Source: Tenebrionibacter intestinalis (GTDB taxonomy: Bacteria; Pseudomonadota; Gammaproteobacteria; Enterobacterales; Enterobacteriaceae). From it: a DNA stretch of 33,727 nucleotides. This document shows, in pieces, positions 25,872-33,727 of this stretch (positions are counted from its first letter, which is position 1; each line of letters opens with the position of its first letter). Both the position numbers and the translations under genes were made by a program. The notes under the pieces are model-generated. The model had not been told where the DNA came from and did not search any database. It saw only the letters and a list, made by a program, of their open reading frames with translations. The DNA is taken from assembly GCF_016632365.1 (NCBI RefSeq), contig NZ_JAEPBH010000041.1, positions 1 through 33,727 on the forward strand, given 5' to 3'.

Positions 25872-25900
25872 GAAAAGGCCCCGTTATCGCTAACGAGGCC
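25872..25900 (-). terminator. Terminator of aspV
   Basis: On the minus strand GGCCTCGTTA-gcga-TAACGGGGCC (one G-U pair) is followed by TTTTCATT, eight bases after the tRNA 3' end. Confidence 0.88.
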
Positions 25901-25908
25901 CTGAAGAG

Positions 25909-25985
25909 TGGCGGAACGGACGGGGCTCGAACCCGCGACCCCCTGCGTGACAGGCAGGTATTCTAACCAACTGAACTACCGCTCC
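25909..25985 (-). tRNA. aspV: tRNA-Asp (anticodon GTC)
   Basis: A 77-nt gene including encoded CCA. The acceptor stem is GGAGCGG…CCGTTCC, the D-loop has AGTTCAGTTGGTTAGAATAC, the anticodon arm is CCTGCCTGTCACGCAGG with GTC, and the T-arm has GGTTCGAGCC. It is intact. Its position next to dnaQ identifies it as aspV, a known integration hotspot in enterobacteria. The 3' end faces the FHL island. Confidence 0.98.
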
Positions 25986-26012
25986 ACTGCTCCCTTACAG
26001 GGAGCGAGGCGA

Positions 26013-26041
26013 ATATTACGGGCAGCGCCTGCGGGCGTCAA
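26013..26041 (-). promoter_or_regulatory. Sigma-70 promoter of aspV
   Basis: On the minus strand TTGACG and TAATAT are separated by 17 bp, followed by a GC-rich discriminator, with the start expected ~20 nt before the mature tRNA. It lies between the dnaQ stop and the tRNA. Confidence 0.85.
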
Positions 26042-26085
26042 TGGTTTTTTCCAGCGCGTTAAACTGTTTGTCTGAAAATTCGCCG

Positions 26086-26820
26086 TCAGGCGCGCCACAG
26101 GCAGCTACCGCCCTTTTTTTGCACCAAATCCAGGCGCGATTCGTGCTGCGCCCGCTCTTCTTCGCTGGCGGCGATCACCCGCAGCGAAGATGCCCGGCGC
26201 ACCACGCGCTGGATGGCATGTTCTTCACCGGCCAAACGATGAACGTCGCCGTCCGGGGCAAACGACAAAGAGGTTTGCCCGCCGGTCATCGCCAGGTAGA
26301 CATCCGCCAGTATCTGGGCATCAAGCAAAGCGCCGTGCAGGGTTCGCTTACTGTTATCGATTTCATAGCGCGAACAAAGCGCATCAAGGCTATTGCGCTT
26401 ACCGGGGAACATTTTACGCGCTAATGCCAGGCTGTCGGTTACCTGACAGAAGGTGTTCGTCTTCGCAATATCGCGCCTGAGCATACCGAACTCATAATCC
26501 ATAAAGCCGATATCAAACGAAGCATTATGGATGATCAGCTCCGCACCGCGTATATACTCAATAAAATCATCAGCAATATCGGCAAAAGCGGGCTTATCAA
26601 GCAGGAATTCGTCGGAAATGCCGTGTACGCCAAACGCTTCCGGGTCAACCAGCCGGTCTGGCTTGATATAGACATGAAAGTTATTGCCGGTCAGACGGCG
26701 GTTTATCACCTCCACCGCGCCGATTTCAATAATGCGATGGCCTTCGTAGTGGGCGCCTATCTGGTTCATACCCGTGGTTTCGGTATCAAGGACTACCTGT
26801 CGTGTAATTGCTGTGCTCAT
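26086..26820 (-). CDS. dnaQ: DNA polymerase III epsilon subunit (3'-5' proofreading exonuclease)
   Basis: 244 residues (E. coli 243). DEDDh exonuclease motifs are present: LDTETTG (Asp12, Glu14), [11 protein letters not shown] and [15 protein letters not shown] with the catalytic His and Asp. The C-terminal ~60 residues form the tail that binds the alpha subunit. It is transcribed divergently from rnhA with a 52-bp gap, as in E. coli. Confidence 0.99.
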   Translation of the reverse strand: MSTAITRQVVLDTETTGMNQIGAHYEGHRIIEIGAVEVINRRLTGNNFHVYIKPDRLVDPEAFGVHGISDEFLLDKPAFADIADDFIEYIRGAELIIHNASFDIGFMDYEFGMLRRDIAKTNTFCQVTDSLALARKMFPGKRNSLDALCSRYEIDNSKRTLHGALLDAQILADVYLAMTGGQTSLSFAPDGDVHRLAGEEHAIQRVVRRASSLRVIAASEEERAQHESRLDLVQKKGGSCLWRA

Positions 26821-26872
26821 AGCGCTCGTTTATGTCAGACTTGACGTTTTCAACTCAGGAAGTCTACCAGAG

Positions 26873-27343
26873 ATGCGTAAACAGGTAGAAATTTTCACCG
26901 ACGGCTCCTGCCTGGGCAATCCGGGGCCTGGCGGCTATGGCGCCATACTGCGCTACCGACAGCATGAAAAAACGTTCAGCGCGGGCTATCGTCTTACCAC
27001 CAACAACCGTATGGAACTGATGGCTGCCATTGTGGCGCTCGAAGCGCTGCGCGAGCACTGCGATGTGATACTCAGCACCGACAGCCAGTATGTTCGCCAG
27101 GGCATTACGCAATGGATTCACAACTGGAAGAGGCGCGGCTGGAAAACGGCGGGCAAAGCGCCGGTAAAAAATGTCGATCTCTGGCAGCGTCTGGATACGG
27201 CGCTGAGCCAGCATAAGATTCAGTGGGAGTGGGTCAAGGGGCACGCGGGACATCCCGAAAACGAACGCTGCGACGCGCTGGCGCGCAGCGCGGCGGCTAA
27301 TCCTTCTCTGGACGACGCGGGCTATCAGGCTGCGAACGAATAA
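26873..27343 (+). CDS. rnhA: Ribonuclease HI
   Basis: 156 residues from the ATG at 26873 (E. coli 155); upstream codons in this frame overlap dnaQ and are rejected. The catalytic carboxylates are all visible: [14 protein letters not shown] (Asp10), [10 protein letters not shown] (Glu48), LSTDSQYV (Asp70) and [15 protein letters not shown] (Asp134). It degrades RNA in RNA-DNA hybrids. The 3' end overlaps the yafS 3' end by 47 bp on the opposite strand. Confidence 0.99.
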   Translation: MRKQVEIFTDGSCLGNPGPGGYGAILRYRQHEKTFSAGYRLTTNNRMELMAAIVALEALREHCDVILSTDSQYVRQGITQWIHNWKRRGWKTAGKAPVKNVDLWQRLDTALSQHKIQWEWVKGHAGHPENERCDALARSAAANPSLDDAGYQAANE

Positions 27344-28043
27344 CGCGCGTAGCCCCCACGGCCGGACGCAGTTGCGCGTTCTCTTTTATTCGCTTTTTCA
27401 GGCTGAGCGTAAGCGGCACAGTTCGCTTACGCGCTACGATTAACTGCATACAGCCGAGCGCCGGAAGATGCGTGCTGAGCAATTTCCCGCCATGCCTGCG
27501 CCACGGCAGCACCTGAAAGTTGCCGTAGTGCATCACTTCATAATTGAGCACCGACAGCCAGTCCAACTGACGCATAAGCGTAAACATTCGGCTGTTACAG
27601 GGCGGTCGGCGGCGCTGAAACGGCACCAGTTTGCTCGCGCCCAGCACGCTCAGCGGATTAAATCCGCTCATGATAAGCCAGCCGTCGTCAATTAAAACGC
27701 GATCCACTTCCCGCAGCAAACGGTGAGGGTCGGTACACCACGGCAGCGTATGGGCCAGCAGGCAGGCATCAATAGCATCAGGCGCAAACGGCAGATGGAG
27801 CGGATCGGCTACGACTTCAACCCGTTCTCCTTGTAATGCCATATTCACCTGGTGTGAAATAGCGCAGCTCTCTGTGTTGATCTCCGTGCTCAGGTTGCCG
27901 ACCTTGAGCAGGTGGAATCCGAACATTTTGCCCAGCCACGGCTGGAGCTGACGCTCCAGCGCATCGCGATAGTATTCACCCCAGGGCAATTGTGCCCAGT
28001 GTCGTGGCGCAGCGCAGGTGTCGGATATACTTGCTGGTTTCAT
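27297..28043 (-). CDS. yafS: Putative SAM-dependent methyltransferase YafS
   Basis: 248 residues from the ATG at 28043 (a GTG codon just upstream is an alternative). Similar to E. coli YafS (240 aa): [18 protein letters not shown] at the start, the class I methyltransferase-like segment [20 protein letters not shown] and the following [19 protein letters not shown]. The substrate is unknown. It is divergent from gloB with only 32 bp between starts. The tail is longer than in E. coli and overlaps rnhA. Confidence 0.93.
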   Translation of the reverse strand: MKPASISDTCAAPRHWAQLPWGEYYRDALERQLQPWLGKMFGFHLLKVGNLSTEINTESCAISHQVNMALQGERVEVVADPLHLPFAPDAIDACLLAHTLPWCTDPHRLLREVDRVLIDDGWLIMSGFNPLSVLGASKLVPFQRRRPPCNSRMFTLMRQLDWLSVLNYEVMHYGNFQVLPWRRHGGKLLSTHLPALGCMQLIVARKRTVPLTLSLKKRIKENAQLRPAVGATRVIRSQPDSPRRPEKD

Positions 28044-28075
28044 CACAACTTTCAGTCACGCATGTGGAGTGTTCT

Positions 28076-28831
28076 ATGAATCTTACCAGTATTCCCGCGC
28101 TACAGGATAACTACATCTGGATACTGAGCGACGAAAATAGACAATGCCTGATAGTCGATCCCGGCGAAGCCGCGCCGGTGCTAAAGAAAATAGCGGAACA
28201 ACAGTGGCGGCCGCAGGCTATTTTGCTGACCCACCACCACCACGACCACGTTGGCGGCGTAAAAGAACTGGTAAACGCTTTTCCCGGAATTGTGGTCTAC
28301 GGCCCGCAAGAGACGCGGGAAAAAGGCGCGAACCGGATTGTAAGCGGCGGCGATCGGGTAACTATTCTGGGGCGGGATTTTCAGGTTTTCAGTACGCCAG
28401 GCCATACGTCCGGGCATATCAGTTGGTTTACGCCTGCATGGCTTTTTTGCGGCGATACGCTGTTTTCCGGCGGCTGCGGGCGCCTTTTTGAAGGCACGGC
28501 GACACAAATGTACCACTCTCTACAGTTGCTTAATCAGCTTCCGGCAGAGACGTTAATTTGTTGTGCGCATGAATACACGTCAGGCAACATGGCGTTTGCG
28601 CTAAGTCTTTTTCCTGAAAATAGCGACTTAAACGCGTATTACCTGAAAATTAAAGCGTTAAGAGCGAAAAATATGCCAACAGTGCCTTCAACCCTGGCGA
28701 CAGAGCGAAAAATAAATATTTTTCTAAAAACAAATGACGCTGATTTTTTTAGTAAAATTACTACTGAAACAAAATTGCAACAACCAGACGCGCTTTTTGG
28801 GTGGCTGAGGGCCAATAAAGACCGCTTTTGA
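28076..28831 (+). CDS. gloB: Hydroxyacylglutathione hydrolase (glyoxalase II)
   Basis: 251 residues, equal to E. coli. The metallo-beta-lactamase fold metal motif [10 protein letters not shown] is present, with further ligands in [25 protein letters not shown] and CAHEYT. It hydrolyses S-lactoylglutathione to lactate and glutathione in methylglyoxal detoxification. ATG 28076 gives the [15 protein letters not shown] start of the family; the upstream codons overlap yafS and are rejected. Confidence 0.98.
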   Translation: MNLTSIPALQDNYIWILSDENRQCLIVDPGEAAPVLKKIAEQQWRPQAILLTHHHHDHVGGVKELVNAFPGIVVYGPQETREKGANRIVSGGDRVTILGRDFQVFSTPGHTSGHISWFTPAWLFCGDTLFSGGCGRLFEGTATQMYHSLQLLNQLPAETLICCAHEYTSGNMAFALSLFPENSDLNAYYLKIKALRAKNMPTVPSTLATERKINIFLKTNDADFFSKITTETKLQQPDALFGWLRANKDRF

Positions 28832-28902
28832 GCTTTATAACTTGTGTCTTAACGGGTTCGACTGTATGATTGCTCGTCTTTTAAGCAACCATTGACATAC
28901 AC

Positions 28903-30306
28903 ATGAAGGCAAAAGCGATGATTCTCGCCTCTGTCTTGCTGGTGGGCTGTCAGTCATCGCAGGATGACGGTCGCGTCCAGCAGCATGCGCAGAGCCTTTC
29001 TGCAGCAAGTCAAGGTGAAGCAGGTAAGTATAAAGGTCAAACAACCTCGTTTCGTTGGATGGACACCAGTCCGGTCATCGGACAAGAACAAAATCTGTGG
29101 AACTTCATTAGCGGCGAGCTGAAGATGGGAATTCCGGAAAATAGCCGGATTCGCGAACAAAAACGAAAATATTTAAAAAACAAGAGCTATCTCCACGATG
29201 TGACCGTAAGGGCTGAGCCCTATATGTACTGGATTGCCGGTCAGGTGAAGAAACGGAACATGCCAATGGAACTGGTACTTCTACCCATAGTGGAGAGCGC
29301 TTTTGATCCGCATGCGACGTCTGCTCGCAGTGCGGCGGGCCTCTGGCAGATCATACCCAGCACCGGGCGTAGCTACGGCCTGCAGCAAACCAGCACCTAC
29401 GATGCGCGCCGTGATGTGGCGGCTTCGACCACAGCTGCGCTGAATATCATGCAACGCCTTAACCGCATGTTTGACGGCGACTGGCTTTTGACCGTTGCCG
29501 CTTATAACAGCGGTGAAGGCCGCGTGATGAAGGCGATTAAAGCGAACCGGGCGCAGGGAAAGCCGACCGATTTCTGGTCACTGCCGCTGCCGCAGGAAAC
29601 GCAGCGCTATATCCCGAAAATGCTGGCCCTGAGCGAAATATTTAAAAATCATCAGCGCTATGGCGTGCGTATGCCAACCGCAGATGAGAGCCGCGCGCTG
29701 GCGCGTGTGGAAGTGAATAACCCGGTAGCGATGACGACGCTTGCCGATATGGCGGGTATGCCGGTCAACAAACTGAAGACTTACAACGCCGGTTACAAAG
29801 GCGCAGTGCTGGGCAAAAATGGTCCGCAGTATGTGATGGTGCCTAAAAAGCATGCTGCGCGCTTGCGTTCCTCTCTGGCCGCCGGCGATTTCGACGCCGT
29901 TGATTCAGGCCTGTTGGCTGAAAACCGCAGTATGGCGAAAGCCGCTATGCGCCCGGCCAGCGTCAGCCATTACACGGTGCGCTCCGGGGATACGCTATCA
30001 ACCATCGCCGCGCGCAATAATGTGAGCGCGAAGGATATTCAGCGCTGGAATAAACTGCGCGGCACAGGTATTAAGCCGGGCCAGAAACTGAAATTGAGCA
30101 ATACGACGACCCGGCTTGCCAGTAATCGCAGCGTGAACAGCAGCATCACTTATCGCGTGCGTAAAGGCGATTCGCTTTCAAGCATCGCAAAGCGCCACGG
30201 CGTAAAGATTAAAGATCTGGAGCGCTGGAACAGCGATACGGATAATCTTAAGCCAGGCGATCAGCTTACGCTGTTTGTGAAAAACGACAGCAATTCCGAC
30301 AGCTAA
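28903..30306 (+). CDS. mltD: Membrane-bound lytic murein transglycosylase D
   Basis: 467 residues (E. coli 452). A lipoprotein signal ends in lipobox LLVGC (Cys ~17). The SLT domain includes LPIVESAFDPHATSARSAAG with the catalytic Glu, WQIIPSTGRSYGL, and AAYNSGEGRV. Two LysM repeats follow near the C-terminus (YTVRSGDTLSTIAARNNVSA and YRVRKGDSLSSIAKRHGVKI). It is an outer-membrane lipoprotein that cleaves peptidoglycan glycan strands. Slightly longer than in E. coli in the post-signal region and between domains. Confidence 0.97.
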   Translation: MKAKAMILASVLLVGCQSSQDDGRVQQHAQSLSAASQGEAGKYKGQTTSFRWMDTSPVIGQEQNLWNFISGELKMGIPENSRIREQKRKYLKNKSYLHDVTVRAEPYMYWIAGQVKKRNMPMELVLLPIVESAFDPHATSARSAAGLWQIIPSTGRSYGLQQTSTYDARRDVAASTTAALNIMQRLNRMFDGDWLLTVAAYNSGEGRVMKAIKANRAQGKPTDFWSLPLPQETQRYIPKMLALSEIFKNHQRYGVRMPTADESRALARVEVNNPVAMTTLADMAGMPVNKLKTYNAGYKGAVLGKNGPQYVMVPKKHAARLRSSLAAGDFDAVDSGLLAENRSMAKAAMRPASVSHYTVRSGDTLSTIAARNNVSAKDIQRWNKLRGTGIKPGQKLKLSNTTTRLASNRSVNSSITYRVRKGDSLSSIAKRHGVKIKDLERWNSDTDNLKPGDQLTLFVKNDSNSDS

Positions 30307-30332
30307 TGCATTAAATAAAAAGGTGAAACGGC

Positions 30333-30460
30333 TGACAACCCCCCATCCTGTCGCAGACAGGATGGATGAAATACAATAAAAAATAAGGAAAATCAACGGA
30401 TTGATTTTCGCCTGCTTATCGCAAAGAAGGAAAAAACCCGTTTTTTCCTTCTTTGCGGTA
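30333..30460. repeat. Structured repeat, copy 2 (inverted relative to copy 1), between mltD and yafD
   Basis: Read on the minus strand this is closely similar to 16260-16385. The same three hairpins recur: CCATCCTGTC/GACAGGATGG (30343-30352/30356-30365), GAAAATCAA/TTGATTTTC (30388-30396/30401-30409) and an 18-bp perfect stem 30420-30437/30440-30457 with AAAGAAGG arms. Several differences in the stems are compensated (CGCAAAG/CTTTGCG here, ACAAAG/CTTTGT in copy 1), so pairing is conserved. The GC-rich outer palindromes of copy 1 are absent. It starts ~27 bp after the mltD stop and may serve as a terminator for it. Confidence 0.85.
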
Positions 30461-30558
30461 AAAAGTTAAAGGGGTTGTTTTTAATCCGATAATGACAAGG
30501 CGTCCCTCGCCGTTTACCCGCCCTGTTATTAAACGAAAGGGTGCCTGACGGCATTTTT

Positions 30559-31377
30559 TTAACGCTGCTTTTTCTCGCGTTCGCTGTCCTTAGCCTGCGT
30601 AAACTCAACGAGCAGCGGATTGTGATCCGATGCGCGCGTCACCAGAACCGACGCTTCATGTACGTTCATTCCACGATAAAAAACAAAATCAAGCGGGCGG
30701 CCAAACGCGCGTCGGCGCTGATCGTCGGTAAAACGCACCTCACGTAGCGACATCTCTCTGGCAAAACGGTAGAGCGCAGCCATGCGTGGCCGGCTCCAGG
30801 CATTAAAATCACCGCCCATGATAACAGGTCCGGAATGATGCGCTATCTGATCGCCAATGGGGCCGAGCTGCTTACTGTAAACATCCACACCCCAGCTAAA
30901 ATTCACCGCATGTATATTAATCACCATCAGCAACTGACCGCCCGGAAGCGGATAAACCGTAACCAGAGCAGACTTAGCTAATCTCAGAATCGGTTCACGC
31001 TCGCGTAAAGGGCAGCAGTAGAGAGGATGCGCGGCAGAAAGCGTCATCACGCCAGAGGGGTGCTGAGGCAGCACGAAAGCAGGAACCTGATCGGCGGCAA
31101 GGTAATTTGATGTGGCAAAACTCACCAGTTCGGGGGTAGTTTGCGCTTCCTGTAACAAAACCAGATGAGCATCCTTACCAAAATTCTGCAGAACGGAGAG
31201 CCAGTCGGCGCGCTGTTGCTTAAAAATATTCCACACCAGCACGCGCAGTGTACTTTCTGCGTATAACGGTTCACCGGCGGGTAGCGCCTTACCTATTGTC
31301 GCAAAAGAACCCGGCGCTAAAATTCGCTCCACCGGCTGTCCCGCGACATAACGCATGGCATAGGTTTTTTTTCGCAC
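30559..31377 (-). CDS. yafD: Endonuclease/exonuclease/phosphatase family protein YafD
   Basis: 272 residues from the GTG at 31377, which gives the [14 protein letters not shown] start of E. coli YafD (266 aa); an ATG at 31416 would add 13 residues without counterpart. EEP-family motifs are present: [28 protein letters not shown] and [11 protein letters not shown]. The physiological substrate is not established. It is divergent from yafC. Its promoter region contains a 7-bp inverted repeat AACAGAG/CTCTGTT at 31415-31434. Confidence 0.94.
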   Translation of the reverse strand: MRKKTYAMRYVAGQPVERILAPGSFATIGKALPAGEPLYAESTLRVLVWNIFKQQRADWLSVLQNFGKDAHLVLLQEAQTTPELVSFATSNYLAADQVPAFVLPQHPSGVMTLSAAHPLYCCPLREREPILRLAKSALVTVYPLPGGQLLMVINIHAVNFSWGVDVYSKQLGPIGDQIAHHSGPVIMGGDFNAWSRPRMAALYRFAREMSLREVRFTDDQRRRAFGRPLDFVFYRGMNVHEASVLVTRASDHNPLLVEFTQAKDSEREKKQR

Positions 31378-31577
31378 GTTTCGCTGATGACCTCTGTAAC
31401 GTTCCCACTCATACAACAGAGCAATTCCTCTGTTATAGGGGTTTTATCCGTAACTTTCAATGTTCACGCGGGAACACAACCTGCATATAAACCGCGCGTT
31501 GAATAGCGCAAAAAAGTGGAGGCGTTTAAAATATCCCGCAGCAGTCATTTCACAGCCATGTTGCTTAGCAGGCGCAA

Positions 31578-32462
31578 ATGAAAACAACCTCAGAAGAACT
31601 GGCGATTTTTGTCGCCGTTGTGGAAAGCGGAAGCTTCAGCCGCGCGGCGGAGCAACTTGGCCAGTCGAACTCAACAGTCAGCCGCATGATAAAAAAGCTG
31701 GAAGATAAGCTTGATGTGAGTTTACTTAACCGCACCACGCGTTATCTTAGTCTGACCGAAGAGGGCAGCCGTTTCTTTCGCAGAGCCCAACAAATTTTGC
31801 AGGATATCGCAGCAGCCGAAAACGAACTACTGGAAACCCGCCAGACCCCCAAAGGGCTTCTGCGTGTGGATGCCGCAACCCCGGTCGTTTTACACTTGCT
31901 GACGCCGCTCATCAAGCCCTTCAGGGAACGCTTTCCTGACGTCACGCTGTCGCTTGTTTCTTCTGAAACGTTTATTAACCTAATTGAGCGCAAGGTTGAT
32001 ATCGCCATACGCGTAGGCTCGCTAACTGACTCCAGTCTGCGGGCGCGGCCATTGTTCAACAGCCACCGGCGGATTATCGCCACGCCTGGCTACCTGAAAG
32101 AGGCGGGGATCCCCCGCACCCCGGGCGAACTTCATCGCCATGTGTGCATCGGCTTTAGCGAACCCACATTGCTTAACCGCTGGCCTGTGAAACAGGAAGG
32201 CGAACAACTTTTTGAAATAAAACCGTCAATTTCATCAAACAGCGGCGAAACCATTAAACAACTGTGCCTCCAGGGCAATGGTATCGCCTGCCTGTCTGAT
32301 TTCATGATTGATAAGGAAATCGCAAGCGGGGAGCTTGTCGAACTTCTTAAAGATAGCGTCATACCGCTAGAGGTGCCTTTTAACGCCGTCTACTACAGCG
32401 ATCGCGCTGTCAGTACGCGAATTCGGGCATTTATTGATTTCCTGTGTGAGCACGTTAAATAG
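31578..32462 (+). CDS. yafC: LysR-family transcriptional regulator YafC
   Basis: 294 residues (E. coli 304). The N-terminal winged helix-turn-helix is [19 protein letters not shown]…[15 protein letters not shown], followed by the LysR effector domain ([37 protein letters not shown]). Nearly colinear with YafC but shorter at the C-terminus, ending [10 protein letters not shown]. Target genes are unknown; yafD is the divergent neighbour. Confidence 0.95.
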   Translation: MKTTSEELAIFVAVVESGSFSRAAEQLGQSNSTVSRMIKKLEDKLDVSLLNRTTRYLSLTEEGSRFFRRAQQILQDIAAAENELLETRQTPKGLLRVDAATPVVLHLLTPLIKPFRERFPDVTLSLVSSETFINLIERKVDIAIRVGSLTDSSLRARPLFNSHRRIIATPGYLKEAGIPRTPGELHRHVCIGFSEPTLLNRWPVKQEGEQLFEIKPSISSNSGETIKQLCLQGNGIACLSDFMIDKEIASGELVELLKDSVIPLEVPFNAVYYSDRAVSTRIRAFIDFLCEHVK

Positions 32463-32930
32463 CCGCCGCAGTGATAATATTCTCTTCCCTGTAAACGTGC
32501 GTGCCAGATATTCGCTCAATCCCCGGGCGAATTCGGCGCCTGGTGTTGCCTGCCCAGGCTGCGTACTGCGTCTAATGCCCGCGCCCTGTGGTATGAAAAA
32601 TATGGCCTGAATACAGTAACCGGCAGCGACATATTACAGCAGAAAGGTTAATGCGTACTTTACCAACCATCGCAGTTTATATTGATTACAAACGAAAAAA
32701 CCGCATCCCTTTGATGCGCCGCGCGATATTTGCGCCATAATCCGTGAGATAAATGGTATCGCTGCGGCGTTTCAGATATTGATAAAAGATTACAAACTTA
32801 TAAAGCGTTAAGAACCGGACTGACTGCCTGTGGGATATTCAGGCCATTCGATATCGGGAGCTGCAGCGGTATCAATTCTGCTCAATAGGACCCTGAATTT
32901 TTTCCACTCATTCAGCATTTGATATTCACT
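32463..32930. other. 468-bp region without a supported gene between yafC and the IS element
   Basis: A ~30-codon open stretch on the plus strand ending at about 32652 (RALWYEKYGLNTVTGSDIL) looks protein-like but has no start, and I cannot assign it. The rest is AT-richer toward the IS. I see no tRNA or clear promoter. Confidence 0.4.

Positions 32931-33727
<797 letters not shown>

Noticed and set aside
25909..25985. att-site duplication of the aspV 3' end marking the other boundary of the FHL island.
   Set aside because: I looked for a second copy of the tRNA 3' end on the island side and toward yafV and found none in the window.

Overview
The window is chromosomal DNA of an enterobacterium (Enterobacterales, high-GC). 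The housekeeping genes yafV, aspV, dnaQ, rnhA, yafS, gloB, mltD, yafD and yafC are in the order known from the Escherichia/Salmonella aspV region, seen here in reverse, and their proteins are close to the E. coli ones by eye. I cannot name the genus. GC content is high from about 1850 onward and clearly lower in the first ~1.8 kb.

Region 1 (1-1605) is an AT-richer remnant of polymorphic toxin cassettes. It holds the C-terminal HNH DNase domain of a colicin-E/S-pyocin-type effector with an intact Im-type immunity gene. A second orphan toxin tip follows, tentatively like the 16S-rRNase CdiA-CT of Enterobacter cloacae, with an immunity-like gene broken by two frame changes.

Region 2 (1854-3938) holds yafV (omega-amidase family) and, convergent to it, a class V aminotransferase of the PucG/HpxJ type.

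Region 3 (4533-25335) is a compact, self-contained formate hydrogenlyase (FHL) island between yafV and tRNA-Asp. On the minus strand lies hypA-B-C-D-E-fhlA. Divergently on the plus strand lie hycA-B-C-D-E-F-G-H-I, then hydN, a decayed fdhF-like remnant, hypF and a NiCoT nickel permease, then fdhF with an in-frame UGA at codon 140. Together these provide the formate dehydrogenase, the electron-transfer subunits, the membrane arm, the [NiFe] hydrogenase, its maturation and protease, nickel uptake, the activator FhlA and the anti-activator HycA. Four sigma-54 (-24/-12) promoters can be read by eye. Palindromic candidate FhlA sites lie about 92-95 bp upstream of three predicted starts, with IHF-like sites between. 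In E. coli, by comparison, fdhF is unlinked to hyc/hyp, and nickel enters by NikABCDE rather than a NiCoT permease.

Region 4 (25909-32462) is the conserved backbone: aspV, dnaQ, rnhA, yafS, gloB, mltD, yafD and yafC. Region 5 (32931-33727) is the left part of an IS911-type element whose orfB loses similarity right after the first catalytic Asp, near the window edge.

The most unusual item is a structured repeat. One copy sits inside the hyc operon between hycE and hycF (16229-16412): three internal hairpins enclosed by 36-bp imperfect inverted termini that include GC-rich palindromes. A second, inverted copy of its core lies between mltD and yafD (30333-30460). I do not recognise it as a named family.
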